Assembly (NCBI RefSeq): GCF_001638985.1
Contig: NW_017265135.1
Coordinates: 186,001-250,000, forward strand
DNA length: 64,000 nucleotides
Direction: 5' to 3'
Source of the DNA: Phycomyces blakesleeanus NRRL 1555(-)
Taxonomy: Eukaryota > Mucoromycota > Mucoromycetes > Mucorales > Phycomycetaceae
Shown here: one piece after another, positions 22,317 to 36,105 of the stretch
Numbering within the stretch: position 1 is the first letter of the stretch
Layout: each line of letters starts with the position of its first letter
Position numbers and translations under genes: made by a program
Notes under the pieces: generated by a model
What the model was told of the DNA's origin: nothing
The model's database searches: none
The model's input: only the letters and a program-made list of their open reading frames with translations

Positions 22317-22516
22317 TGAATGAATGAATGAATCTTATACTCTTACACTTGGACACAAAAGAGGAGGTGGTTGAGAATCAAAAAAATAAATAAATAAAGG
22401 GCATTTTATTTATTTTTTATTATTTTTTTTATGGGTATGAAACATATGGGTTATAGAAAAAGTTACATGTATAGAAAGTGAACATCATTTTTTTTAATTT
22501 TTTTTCGGACGTTGCT
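21282..22516. other. Spacer
   Basis: AT-rich spacer with tetra- and pentanucleotide repeats (including the GTACT array and ATGT repeats near 22289-22318). No gene seen. Confidence 0.7.
22141..22187. repeat. (GTACT)n pentanucleotide array
   Basis: Tandem GTACT units, with one variant near the end. Confidence 0.95.
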
Positions 22517-22531
22517 CCGAATATTCCGGAG
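22517..22531. promoter_or_regulatory. Heat-shock-element-like site upstream of TOM5
   Basis: cGAAtaTTCcgGAg at 22518-22531 has the alternating nGAAn/nTTCn arrangement of a heat shock element, about 170 bases before the Tom5 start codon. Function is inferred from motif and position. Confidence 0.3.
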
Positions 22532-22701
22532 ATCCATCGGCTGGCAAATCTTATTTCTGTGACGTTGAAGGGCGGCTTATTATTTATTTATATAATAATA
22601 ATAAACAATCAACTATTTTGGTGTACTGAATAAATAAATAATTATTTATTTTTATACACATTTCAACCAATAAAGAGAATAACAATAGTACTTCATTCAC
22701 A

Positions 22702-23131
22702 ATGTTCATGCCTCAGGTAATAACAACATACAATATAAAGAGCAAAAGTTGAACTGTAGCTCTTTTTGAAGAAATTTAAAAATAAAAATAAAAGTGATTA
22801 TATATAAGATGGCCAAAGCGATTACTAAAGTCATCTAATAGCAACCCACCCTCACTCCTGAAGAAAAGGCCTTCCTTAGACAGCGTACTATCGGTACAGT
22901 CTCCAACTTCTTCCTTGTAGTACTTGCTCTCCGTGCTGGTATGTTATTATAATAATAATACTAAGAGCATTAATAATATCAATTTAGTCAGTAGACATTG
23001 ATAATTTTATTTTAAAGTTTCTTATATTTCCCTCTCTTTATCTATCTGTCTATATTTTATTGGTTGTTTATGATGCTAATGATGATTACACAGCTCCATT
23101 TGCTCTTGAACAGGCTCAAAAGTTCTTTTAA
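22702..23131 (+). CDS. TOM5: Mitochondrial import receptor subunit Tom5
   Basis: Three exons (22702-22716, 22842-22938, 23094-23131) encode 49 residues, too small and split for ordinary ORF calling. The start MFMPQQ and the EEK at 13-15 match the layout of yeast Tom5 (50 residues, MFGLPQQ...EEEK), followed by a hydrophobic segment (FFLVVLALRAAPFAL) and a short tail. Tom5 is a tail-anchored subunit of the outer-membrane TOM complex that hands preproteins to Tom40. Exon 1 is only 15 nt. Intron 2 ends with a branch-site-like GCTAATGAT and TTACACAG. All joins keep frame. Alternative: another small outer-membrane TOM subunit. Confidence 0.68.
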
Positions 23132-23962
23132 AAATAATAATAATTATGGAATATGTATAATTAATTATAAAAATTGTACACAAAAAATAAATAAAAAGTG
23201 TCAAAAAATATTATTATTATTATTTGACTAAACCCAATCTAGGATCAAAGGAGATACAAGATAAAGAAAGAAAGAAAGAAAGAAAGAGAGGCAAGGGAAA
23301 ACGAAGGAGTAAGGAGAGAGAGAGGGGAGGGGGGGCATGTAGAAATGGATATAAAATACATATAAAATAAAAAGGGCTCAGCAAAAAAAAATTATCATAC
23401 AAAGTCTATTTCACACTAAAAATAAAGAAATTCCCAAATATTTCGACACATTCACAACATTTAATCACTCATCATTTTAACCAAGATGCTAACAAATTAA
23501 TGTAACAAGGTGTTTGATATATATATACATCATTAATGATAAAAACCTTAATTTAATTATCAGCATTCTTTTGTACTGATCTGTAGTCCTTATTTTTCTC
23601 GATACATGCTAGGTATCTGTTCAGGAATCTGTTTACAAACGAGTCCAAAGTGTGCAAGATGTAATGCAAAACCTATGCAAAAAATGTGCAGTGTTCAGTG
23701 TTCAATAAACTGTATTAACAACTACATAAAGTGATCACCAAATAAAGTAACTGCCGTTCAAAAAGAAAAAGAAAAAGAAAGGGTTTTATTTCTATAGATC
23801 TCTAATTCTTATTCTATTTCTTTCTTTCTTTCTTTCCTTTCTTTCCTTCTTCTTGCTTTTATCATTCGCTTATTTTTCTCTCTCTTTTTTTTTTTACTTT
23901 ATTTTATTTATATAATATAAATATAAATATAAATATAAATATATTTTGTGTACATATAATTA

Positions 23963-24004
<42 letters not shown>

Positions 24005-24221
24005 AATCATTTTCAATTCTCTATATAATTCACTATTTCTCTCTATTATTTTTCTTCTCTTCTTCTTCTTCTTATTTATATATATAAATATTCAGTTAAA
24101 CCAGCCAATCAATCAATTAATTAATTAATTAGATAATTATTTAAATAACCAATATTTCATATTTCATATTTATATCAAACATTATCGGCATAATTAGTAT
24201 TATATTTTCTATAAATATTTA
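23132..24221. other. Spacer
   Basis: Pyrimidine and (TA)n-rich sequence, including (TA)n at about 23977-24000. No gene seen. Confidence 0.75.
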
Positions 24222-27203
24222 ATGTTTGCAAAATCTAAACGGTTCCAGGAAGGTAAACCCCCCCGCTTCAAACCCCAATCGTAACGCACTGACTCTCTGC
24301 TCACTCATCTAGTCTATTCCTCGCCCCTATAGGTGCCAAAGACTATATTCCTGGCCCTGGAGAATATGATGTTCCCACGGAAGAAATGAACAGGCGGGGC
24401 CGATTCAGTTATAATGGAGGTAGATTTTCAGAAAGTTTATTATCAGGTAAAAAAATATATCTATACATCTATACATCTACATTATATGTACACACATGCT
24501 TACATACATACATACATACATATATATATATGTGCGAAAGTATATGAGTCTGTAGATGTACAGGTGTACAGGTGTATATATATATATTTAATTTAATATT
24601 AAAAAAAAAGAAGAAATATGTACAATTTATTCATTATTATTTTCTGTCTTATTTTTTTTTATAATTATGATTGTGATTATTAAATCATATGTAATATGTA
24701 CGAACAACTACAACGACAACCACAACCACAAATACGCAACATTACACAATGTCTTCTAGTTGACTCTACATATTCGGATTACAGCTTCATAGGCGAAAAC
24801 TCTCCCTCAAGTCTATCGACTGTTTCATCTGGTAGTAAGAACGATGATCGATCACGCCACGGTTCAAATATCAGTTACCAGTTCGAAAAGTACCGCCAAG
24901 CAATGCAAAAGGAAATCGACTCCTTGCAAACCAGAGGTCGCAAACTAGAAGCCAGTCTGCAGACAGTTGCGACAGAGAAGACGGAGCTGCAGGCAAGCGT
25001 TTTGGAGAAGGAGCTCGAACTAGCCGATGTACGCCAAAAGAACAACGCGCTCCAAAAGACCGTAAGTTTTTTTTTCTTTTTCTTTTTTATATAAATAAAT
25101 AAATAAAACCAAACAAACAAACAAACAAACAAATAAAATATATATATATATATAAATACACCCACGCCACACCCACGCCAAATAATAATAACTATAATAA
25201 TAATATTGCCTTGAAAATCAAATATCAAAAATCACATCACATCAAATCAAATCATATAAATCTATATTTATTTATTTATATATAATTATTATTATTGTTA
25301 TTATTAATAAAGTAAAGGAAGAAGAAAAATAAAAACAACATTCAATATTAATATTAATATTAATCTTAATTCTTTATTTATTTAATATCAATATGTATAA
25401 TATATGTATATTGATATCATAATTATCATTATCAAAATTTACATACATACATATAAAATAAAATAAAATAAAATAAAAAATATATAGGTTACTCGCCAGG
25501 AAAAAACTATTGAAAAATCACCCAAAATAGTCCAGTTGCAGAAGAAGCTAGATCTGGCCGAAAAGGAGCTTGATTCCTCTAGACTCGAGACAGTACAGTT
25601 TCAGACAGCTGCATTTGCTGACCGACAGCGCCACGAGGCAATAGTCCAGGACAACCAAAAGATCATTAGCGAACTACGCAGCCAGGTAGCCAGCCACCTC
25701 TCTACAATCAAGTCGCTCGAGACCATCGTCGACGAAACAAAGACGAATGCACGGCTGGCCGATGAAGCCAGCCAGGAGGCTCTGCAGACCTTGCGACTAG
25801 AACTCGAACAGACCGCTCGATTGCTGAACCAGCGCCAGGCCGACATCACTCGGCTCCAGCATACCGTACAGACCCTAGAGAGCCAGCTTGGCCAGACGAC
25901 TGAGCAGCTTCACCAGACAACCGAGCATCTGGTCCGGACCACCGAGAGCTTGCAAAAGAAGCAGGACGAGTGCACCTGCCTGCAGCACACAATCGATGCG
26001 CTCGAGAGTGGACTTGAGCAGACGACCGACAAGCTCGACCAGACTACGGACGAGCTGTTCAAACAGACCGAGTGTCTGGCAAACACCAGAGATGAGCTCG
26101 AGACCCAGACGACCCAAAACACCACACACCAACAGACCATCAAAGGCTTGCAGACCAACCTTGACCAGACCACGGCCATACTTGATGAAACGGCCGCAAA
26201 GCTCAGCCAGACAGCCGACCAGTTGGACACAAAGCAAACCGAGAACGCCGGTTTGATTGAGACGATTGGAGAGCTAGAGACCAAGTTTGGACAGACATCC
26301 GACCAACTGACCCTGACGGCCGATAAGCTCCACCAGACGGCCGAGAAACTCGAGTCAAAAGAAGCCCAGAACAGCGATCTGCAGGCCAGAGTTGAAGAGC
26401 TCCAGACAGACCTGAGGACGACCACGGCCAGTTTGGTAGACACGACGGCCAAATTGGAGCAGACGACGGCCAAATTGGAGCAGACGATGGGCCAGCTCGA
26501 GGAGACGACTGGAAATCTCAATGAGACGACGACGGCGCTTGACGAGACGATCGAGTCCTTGGAAGAAACCTCGACCGCACTAGAGCAGACCAAGACCAGC
26601 CTGGCAGCCGAAGAGGCCCAGGCGGCTGAGCTCCGGACGAGCCTGGAGAATTTGCGAACGGAGCACGGTGAGCTTGAAGAGCTTGCGGCCGGTGAGCGGG
26701 AGGAGCATGGCAGGGCAGTTGAGCAGTACCGAGCAGAGCATGCGCTACTCACACAGACACATGATAAGCTGCAGCACACCTGTGGTCAACAAGTTCAAAC
26801 CATAAGCGGACTCGAGCTCCGTGTGGCCGCAGACGAGCAAGAGATTGCCCGACATCTGTGGACGATTGGCGAGCAGCGACTGGCGCTTGAGGCCGATCAC
26901 ATGGTTCGCAAGCGTCTCGAGACCCGATTTCAAAAATACCGGTTGCACATGGACCAGGTCAACCAGCAATTGCGCACCCGCCAGGCAGGACTTGAGGCCG
27001 ACGAAGCAGCCGAGTGGGAGCGAACCTGGAAAGAACTGCAGCGAGCCAAGACATTCATCAACCTCCAGGCCCTGCAGATGAATGGCCTCAAAGCCGATCT
27101 CCACTGGCTCACTTGCAACAATCGGCAAATGCACCAACTTGGTCAAGCACTCCATCGGGATGCGGTTGCCCAGGCCGAGCTGTTTCAGGCCGCAAAATCC
27201 TAA
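24222..27203 (+). CDS. Coiled-coil protein with HMMR/RHAMM-like N-terminus
   Basis: Four exons (24222-24252, 24333-24446, 24760-25061, 25488-27203) encode 720 residues. The first 50 residues, MFAKSKRFQEG then IPGPGEYDV and RGRFSYNGGRFSE, match the N-terminal pattern of the hyaluronan-mediated motility receptor family: KxxRF, a PGPGxY-type SHIPPO motif, then a second xxRF. The rest is almost entirely coiled coil. Residues from about 250 to 515 are built from repeats of roughly 42 residues (six heptads), each with LxQTxxxLxQTxxxL followed by KxxExxxLxxxIxxLE. A Trp/Cys-containing C-terminal segment closes it. Animal HMMR associates with microtubules and spindle poles; here a cytoskeletal role is only an inference. 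Exon 4 is GC-rich against its flanks. No transmembrane segment or signal peptide. Confidence 0.78.
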
Positions 27204-27309
27204 AATAAGCAAAGGCTCGAAAACCAACAAAAATGGATGACTTTTTATTTTTATTTTTATTTTTTATTATATTTGATTTGATTTGATTTGATTTGATTTC
27301 ATGGCACAA

Positions 27310-27346
<37 letters not shown>

Positions 27347-28090
27347 AGCACAAAGCATATACACAAGGCACAAGGCACAAGGCACAAAAGGCGCACAAAG
27401 AATCACCAAAACAAGACAAGAGAAGACAAGACAAGACAAGAAGCAAAGCACATTTTATTTATTTACTTTTTATTTGGGAGTATAAAACTTGTACAAAACC
27501 AATCGATATCCAAAACCAAACCAAAACCAAAACCAAAAATCTTTAACCCCTCTTCTTCTTCACCCTCTTCTTCTTCTTCTTCTTCTTCTTCTCCTCTTCA
27601 CCCTCTTCCCCTTTTTCTCCTTCTTCTTTTCTTATACACGCCTTTTCTTTCTTTATTTCTTCCCCACCATCTCAAACCCCAGAAAATCAAAAAAAAAAAC
27701 CAAAGCAAAGCAAAAAAAAAAAAAAAAAAGACGAAACAAGAAAGAAAAAAAAAAAAGAAAAAAAAAAGCCAATTAGCACCAAACACATCATCATCAACAT
27801 CATTATTATCAAAAAAAGAATCTTGGTATTCATTTTCGTTGGTTTTTTGTAGTGTTGAAAAAAAAATTACGCTTTCTTTTATTTTATTTTTTTATATATA
27901 TTTTTCTTGATATTTTCTATTTTATTTTTATTTTTGCTTTAATTCTTGTATTTTTTCTTTCTTTCTTTATATTTTATATACATATTTTTTTTTATTATTT
28001 TGTATTTTTTTCTCTCTCTTAATTATTATTATTATTATTAGGCACCCTAAATTTTTATTTTATTTTATTTTATTTTGTACGCTTCCTTTT

Positions 28091-28121
<31 letters not shown>

Positions 28122-28796
28122 TATGTATAATTATTTATTTATTTATATAATAATTATATTTATCTACCTATCTATCTATCAAACCTTTTTTTTTTTCTTT
28201 TTTTTCAAATCACACACTTCACTACACTTCACATCTTTTATACCATTTTGCGCTTTTTTTTTTCCCTTCTTTCTTTTTTCTTATAAACAAATGCCTCTAA
28301 AAAATAATAATATGCGAAAAATGAAAGACATTATTTCTTAACTTTTTCACATCTTTTTTATTATTTTTTTACAGACTTTTGTTACACGGCCACTTATACC
28401 CCAAATAATCTTTCGGTCAAATCGCAAGATCATTTCTTTATTTTTATTTTTTTAAATAAATAAATAAAATGTGCACACATACACTCTCTCTCTCTCTCTT
28501 TTATATATATATATATATATATTTGATTTAGCACGCACAGACATACTTGACACACTACACAGACATATCATTATCATCACAAAATAGAAGAATTCTTATT
28601 TCTAATATGATATATATGAAATTAAATAGATAAAATAAAAGGGTAAAAAAAAAATACATATGAAATAAAGGGGGTCGAAAGAGGGGACAAGAATAAAGAG
28701 AGAATTAAAAAGGGGCAAATGAAAAATGAGGTGAGATTTTGTTATGATTATTACATACAAAAAATAAATAAATTAGATGTATAGAGATATCCTGTA

Positions 28797-28839
<43 letters not shown>

Positions 28840-29623
28840 TTTATTCTATTGTCTTGTCTTGTTTTGGATAATTGTATCATAATTAGATATTAAAAATATA
28901 ATATTTAATAATTATTATATTTAATTTTATGCACAGGCAAGGTAAATTAGATTAGATTATATTATTGTTTTATTTGTTAATAAAGAAGTAGTTAAGCAGG
29001 AGGAACAAGAAGATAAAGAGGAGAAGTGTATGTAAGAATTAATAGGCACATAAAGAGAGATACAGGTAGATAGTTTAATAGATAGTTTGATATGAAATAT
29101 AAAGAAACATTATAGAAAAGAGGTAGATATAGAAAGATAGAGACAAAGATATAGAGACAAAGATACACACACACACACACACACACAACATCACATCACA
29201 TCACATCACATCACATAACATAACATACATCTATATATATATAAAATGTATGTATATGATTAGTGTAATGCAATGTAGTGTAGTGCAATGCAGTGCAGTA
29301 TAGTGTAGTATAGTGTAATATAGTATATATATAAGAAATTATTGTGTTGCTATTGTTGCTGTTGTTTTTGTTTTTCTACTAATGCTGCTGCTGCTGCTGC
29401 TGTTGCTGTTGTTGTTGTTGTTAATATTAAAATAAACCCTTTTTTTTAAAAAAAAATCATCATCATCATCTTCTTCTTCTTCTTCTTCTTTCCTCCCCTT
29501 TTTTTTTCTTTTTTTTTATATAATTAACAACAACAACGACAACAACAACATCTTCAGGTAGTAGTAGTAGTAGTAGTAAAAAGAAGTATAGCAACGATAT
29601 AATAAGAGGATATTTGTTTTTGT
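27204..29623. other. Low-complexity spacer between convergent genes
   Basis: Long CT, T, A and (TA)n tracts, (CTA)n and TG-repeats. ORFs here translate to homopolymeric or Tyr-Ile runs and are not supported. Confidence 0.75.
28797..28840. repeat. (ACT)n trinucleotide array
   Basis: Uninterrupted ACT units in non-coding sequence. Confidence 0.95.
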
Positions 29624-30814
<1,191 letters not shown>

Positions 30815-31670
30815 AGTAACAAATGATATGTATATTAAAGTGTCGAGAAATAAAAAGAAGAGAAATAAAATAAAATAAAATAAAAAAGGGGGTGGTGATA
30901 ATTAAAAAAAAAAAAAAAAAAAGAAGAGAGAGAGAAAGAAAGAAATAGAAACCAAGCTTGTGTGACTTTCCTTTTTATTTTTTTGTACGGAAACGGGACA
31001 ACCGCGAAATAAAAAAAAATAAAAAATTAAATGATGTGGGATGTACAGGATAACTTTTTTCCTTCCTTTCTTTTCTCTTACTTATATTGTGGTGACGTGA
31101 TCAAAAAAAGAAAAAGAAAGAAATGACACTTTAAATATTTGTATATATATATTATACTTCTTGACCAAAAAAAAATATATATTTATTTATTTTATTTATT
31201 TGACATGAACTATTATTATTATTAGTAGTAATAATAATACTTCCTTACAATAACTTCTTTAGATATCATTATTATAATATAAATATATATTGTTTTGAAA
31301 CACAAGACCATAGATCCCGCTTTCGGAATATGAACTTTATTTATATATATAAAAATACAAAGCATATATATTTATATGCTTTATAGTAATTTTGATTTTT
31401 CTAAAATGTCATAAACATTGATACTTTTTTCCCATTCACTATATGTATATATGACTGGTCATAAATATTACATGTATTTATAAGAGAGAAAGAAGAGAAT
31501 AGTGGGTGCGTATATATATATATTTATATGGTGTGTTTGTAGTGTGTATTGTATACATATATAAAAGGAGTGAATGAAAAAGGTTGTATTTGTGGGTTAG
31601 AAATAAAGACAGACAGTAAGTAAGTAAGTAAGTAAGTAAAAAAAAAAAAGAAAAATAAAAAAAAATCAAA
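30815..31670. other. Spacer
   Basis: A-rich promoter side of YPT6 and 3' flank of PBS2, with a (TAAG)n array near 31618-31637. No gene seen. Confidence 0.75.
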
Positions 31671-32003
31671 TTAAGAAACATTGGGCTTGGCTACAGATTT
31701 CTGTCTGGCTTCAAGATCTCTTGCCTTTCGCGTTGCCAATGCTTGCTGAGCCCACGCAGCCATATCTACATCTACATCCTGATACTTTGTAATAAACGGA
31801 TGTTCAAGCAACTCGCCATAAGTTGGTCGCTTCTGAGGATCCTTACGCAGACTATTAAATATTTATACATACATGCATATAATTGAATAAATAAGTATAT
31901 TATTATTATTCTTTTGATAGGTAAAGAAATCCGTAACACTTGTCCTATCCTATCCTATCCTATCCAGTCTAGTCTAGTCCAGCCCAATTACACACACACA
32001 CAC

Positions 32004-32035
<32 letters not shown>

Positions 32036-33659
32036 CTTTTCTATGTCTCTATTTTGCTTTTTTGTTTAGTGAAACCTTACCAGGCTGATATAAAGTCTTT
32101 GGCATCTGGTGTAAACTCTTCCGGTAGTGTGGGGGGTTCTTCATCAACAATGGCCTTTAGTTGGGCAAACATGTTGTCATAGGTGTAAGGGTACTTTCCA
32201 CCGGCCATTTCAACCAACGACAGACCCAGGGACCACACATCTGACGAAACAGTATATGTATTGGCGGCCTTGATACGTTCAGGCTAAAATAAAATAAAAA
32301 ATAATAATAAAATGATATAAAATATACAATGTTAGAATTAGACAAATAGAGAGAAATTCAACTTACAGCCATGTAACTCTGGCAACCAATATTGGTTTTT
32401 GCCAAAGACTTGTCCAACTGTCCAGATACACCAAAATCACACAATTTAACCTGACCTGCCAAGTTGACTAGTACATTGGTAGGCTTGACGTCTTTTGATA
32501 ATATATATAAATAGATAGAAAGATGAAATCATGAGTCTTTTTTTTTTCAGTTTTTACAAAAAGAAGTTTGCGTTGCTTATTTCTGATGTTACTACTACTC
32601 TTAATACTAAACTTTCTTCATTTATCCATAATGTATACATGTGTATTGTTACCTCTGTGAATGATAGACAGGTCATCTTTGAGAAATCGAAGTCCTTTCA
32701 CCATCTAATAACCAAAAAAAAAAATTAATCAAATAATTGAAAAAATTGAAATGGTGATTCATACCGAATGTGTAATCTTTGACAAAACATCTTCTGGAAC
32801 ACCATCGCCATAGAGTTTGTCGAGTGAACCGGCATCCATGTACTCCATGCAATAATAAACACACGATTCAATAAAGAACGCGCCATAAAACTCTACAATG
32901 TAGTCGCTTGTACTCTTGTGCAAAATATCCAGCTCCATCAAAATCTGGTGCAATTTTGTTTCATCCAATTCTAACCGAATTTCCTTTTTTTTTTTTTAAA
33001 GAAATATATATATTAATTAATATCCTTTCATTCATTCACATAATTATTATTACTATTATATACACCAATTACATATTGTATACAAATTTATCTACTTTAT
33101 CTATCTATTTAATTTTTTTTTTACTTACCTTCATTGCCATGACAACGTTGGTCACTTGATGAGACACCTGATATTCATATATATAATAATAATATTATTA
33201 GACATGTCTTATATAATCTTTTTTTTTACGCACACACACACACTTGAATACATAATCATAATAATATATATATCTAAATATATCTAATACTTGTGTACCC
33301 AAAAATAGAAATTATTGTGTATTTGTAAGAAATACAACGCTACAGCTACGTACCTTTTGTACTGTGCCATATTGACCCTTTCCAAGTTCTTCTTGAAGTT
33401 TCAGATCGTCCATCTTGATGGTAAAGCTGCTGCCGTTACTGAAATCAACACCGTCTGCGTGAATGATTGCCTTGCCAGCAAAATTGAGTTTTCCAGACGG
33501 ATCACTAAAATAATATAGATATTAATATTCATATCAATATCAATATACATCTAGATACTTCTTCTTCTTCTTCTTTTTTTTTTACATAAACAAATCAATG
33601 TGATTGAGTTTGATGATAAAAGATAAATGAATAAATAAAAGAGGGGAAAAAAGGGGGGT

Positions 33660-33698
<39 letters not shown>

Positions 33699-33709
33699 GG
33701 CTTTAAAAC

Positions 33710-33741
<32 letters not shown>

Positions 33742-34217
33742 TTGGTTACTTGCACGTATTTTGAAAAGTTGGCAAATGGTGTCTGTTCTGGTTTTGGTGT
33801 TAAGCCAAGTTGAGATAGATTGAGAGCCGGTCTTCCACCAGCACCACCACCATTAAGACCACCAGGCCTTCCAGGTCTCCCGCGCATTGGTCCCGGAGGA
33901 GTTCTTCCACTCATCGGAGGTAAGGGCGAACGTCCGCTCATTGGAGGTAAAGGAGACCGGCCATTCATCGGAGGAGCGGTTCCTGTTCTGCTCATCGGTG
34001 GCAGTACAGACCGCTGAGGACGCGACGACATTGGAATAGCATTTGGTGCACTGGCAATTGATGGCGGAATTGGACGAGAAGGTTGAATAGGAGAAAAAGA
34101 GGACGAAGAGGAAGAGGAAGGAGATTGTTGTTGTTGTTGCTGGTGTCGCTGTTTTTGTTGTTGTTCATCAGGAGAAGAGTCCTGAAGGGACATTGCGGCA
34201 AATTCATTGGGATCCAT
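31671..34217 (-). CDS. PBS2: MAP kinase kinase, Pbs2/Wis1 type (HOG pathway)
   Basis: Eight exons (33754-34217, 33354-33504, 33129-33167, 32765-32983, 32653-32704, 32367-32491, 32081-32283, 31671-31851) give 477 residues. The kinase domain (about 190-450) has GKGQYGTV at 196-203, MAMK with Lys218, [10 protein letters not shown] with Asp309, DFG at 327-329 and the MAPKK activation loop S337-LAK-T341 (SxxxT). CDFGVSG...[15 protein letters not shown] is characteristic of Pbs2. It should phosphorylate a Hog1-type MAP kinase in osmotic and other stress responses. The N-terminal 150 residues are disordered, with a Gln run and tandem PPMSGR repeats. Intron 1 (33505-33753) starts with GC; reading through at the nearby GT gives an immediate stop, whereas GC yields FSKYVDPSGKL. 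Exon 4 follows a long A tract at its acceptor. Confidence 0.93.
33660..33742. repeat. (TTG)n and (ATA)n arrays inside PBS2 intron 1
   Basis: A GTT-repeat at 33660-33697 and an AAT-repeat at 33713-33742 lie within the first intron of PBS2. On the coding strand they would read Gln/Asn codons if the intron were retained. Confidence 0.9.
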
Positions 34218-36105
34218 AATAGGAAGCTACAAATTTATATATATATATATATATGTTCTATATATATATATAAAAATTAATCTATGTCTAATAAGACAAG
34301 AAATATAGAAAGCCAAAGAAGAAAGAAGGAAGGAAAGAAAGAAAGAAAGAAAGAGAAAGAAAGAAAAGAAAAATATAAAAGAGCAATGAAATAATGAAAT
34401 AATGAAATAATGAAAAATAAACTAAAAATTACTTAAAAAGGAAAAGAAAAGCTATAGAAGAATTGAGGATGAAAAGTGAGGTGAGAATGAGGGTGCAAAA
34501 AATTAAAAAATATATATATATATATAAAAAGAAGTTAGAGGGGTCAGGGGTTAAAGAGATGATGTTGAGATTGAAAAAATCTGGTCTTTTCTTTTTTTCT
34601 TTTTTTCTTTTTTTGGTCTCTGAAATTCACGTCAAACTCAGGTAATTTATGTCGGCATCTCACATTTTGGCAGTGATTTGTTGAGAAAATTATTTTATTG
34701 GGAGGCGCCACTTAAAATAAATTACAAAATACACTGTTTTTACTTCAAACACAGACTGTATTAGTTTTCTTTTGGGCGAATCAAAATTGCAATTCAGACA
34801 ATCTATTCACCTTTTTTGGATAAATGGGAAACTAATGCTCACCAAGAGGAAGAATAAAGAAAATATATAGATAGGTTTTGAGACAAAATTACAGTGTTTT
34901 GATCTGATCAGTAAAGTTTAATGAACTGGAAACAATTTTTACAACCAGGATACCAAGAGGCTTTAAAGGCAACGTTTATAGACCTATCAGAGCAAGTTGG
35001 GCAAGATATTGTTTCGTTTTTAAGCTATTGGCCAACTATTATATCAAATACACAGTACAATCTACAAAAGGCTATATCATTTTATAATTTATTCGAGCAA
35101 TGATTAATGTCATATTATAGATACAACAAAATCAGATATAGTTGTCGATAATAATATGAATTTACTTATTACGCATTTAGTCTAACATTACTGAACAATG
35201 TTGCTATCAAAAAAAAAAAGAAAAGTATATAGTATCTTTCTCTCTCCTTTCGATAGTTTATCAATTTGGCTTTGGTTTTAAATAGTAAAAGGTAAAAATC
35301 AATAAATCCCAATTTTAGTCGTTCTGCAAAGACTCTTTTTTTTTTGTATAAGCGTATACAGCATTTTGTAGCAAGTCAGCTCTCTCACATACGTGCATGT
35401 GGACTTTCTTTCTTTCTTTAATTACTTGTTTATAATTGTTTGATAAGTCCCTTTTAGCCTTTTATCTGTTGAAAAGAAAGATGTCATTTGGGGATTGGGA
35501 ATTGCGATTCTCTCCTAAAGAAAGAAGGAAATAAAGTAATGTACTCTACGCACATTCGGACAATATCTAGAAATTAATATCAATCTAACCCTTGACGTTC
35601 TTCTCATCTTTTCGTCTTTACAAATCGTGTTCCTATCAAGTCTGAATTTGGTATCAAATGAGAGAAAACGAAGTATTATTCTTATTGACTCGTAGTAGAT
35701 CCTTTGAGCATTTAATAGGTGTAGCATGCATAGCGCGGGTATATAGACCCGCATGAGCAAGTGTATAGTCGTAAAGGTCTTTCATTCGTACAACGTTTTT
35801 GTTGATTTAATAGACGTATTAACTTCGAACTACTCTATTAATAATAATAAAAATTAACAAAAAAAAAACGTTGTCTTTCCTTTAATTCAATTAAACTCAC
35901 TTTCACTTCCACTTTCCCCCACCCCCCTTTAATACTTAAATGTCCGACATTAACCACAAGAAAAAAAAAGATGTGACGTTGTCCTCAGTCGCAGGGGATT
36001 TTTTTTTTTTATTCGGGCAAGGTAGTCCTTAGTCAGTTTTTTATATATATATATTATATTATATTTTACTGCTTATTATTTCACCCTCTTCTCTTCCTTG
36101 TGCAA
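34218..36105. other. Spacer between divergent PBS2 and the MICOS gene
   Basis: Purine-rich tracts near 34310-34400, otherwise AT-rich sequence. Apart from the doubtful ORF at 34921 I see no gene. Confidence 0.65.
34921..35103 (+). CDS. Possible small ORF, 60 residues, unknown
   Basis: An ATG-initiated ORF of balanced composition (starting MNWKQFLQPGYQEALKATF), unlike the low-complexity ORFs nearby. I recognise no family, and no splice sites extend it convincingly. It could be a small gene, a fossil or chance. Confidence 0.2.
   Translation: MNWKQFLQPGYQEALKATFIDLSEQVGQDIVSFLSYWPTIISNTQYNLQKAISFYNLFEQ

Noticed and set aside
25910..26779. 289-residue minus-strand ORF, Ser/Val-rich
   Set aside because: Antisense to the repetitive coiled-coil exon; the repeated sense codons create a repetitive shadow.
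27293..27910. 205-residue Lys/Ser-rich ORF
   Set aside because: Low-complexity translation of A, CT and TA tracts with no domain.
33582..33753. Continuation of the Pbs2 first exon through the Gln repeat
   Set aside because: It reads intron sequence; the kinase frame resumes only after the AG at 33505-33506.
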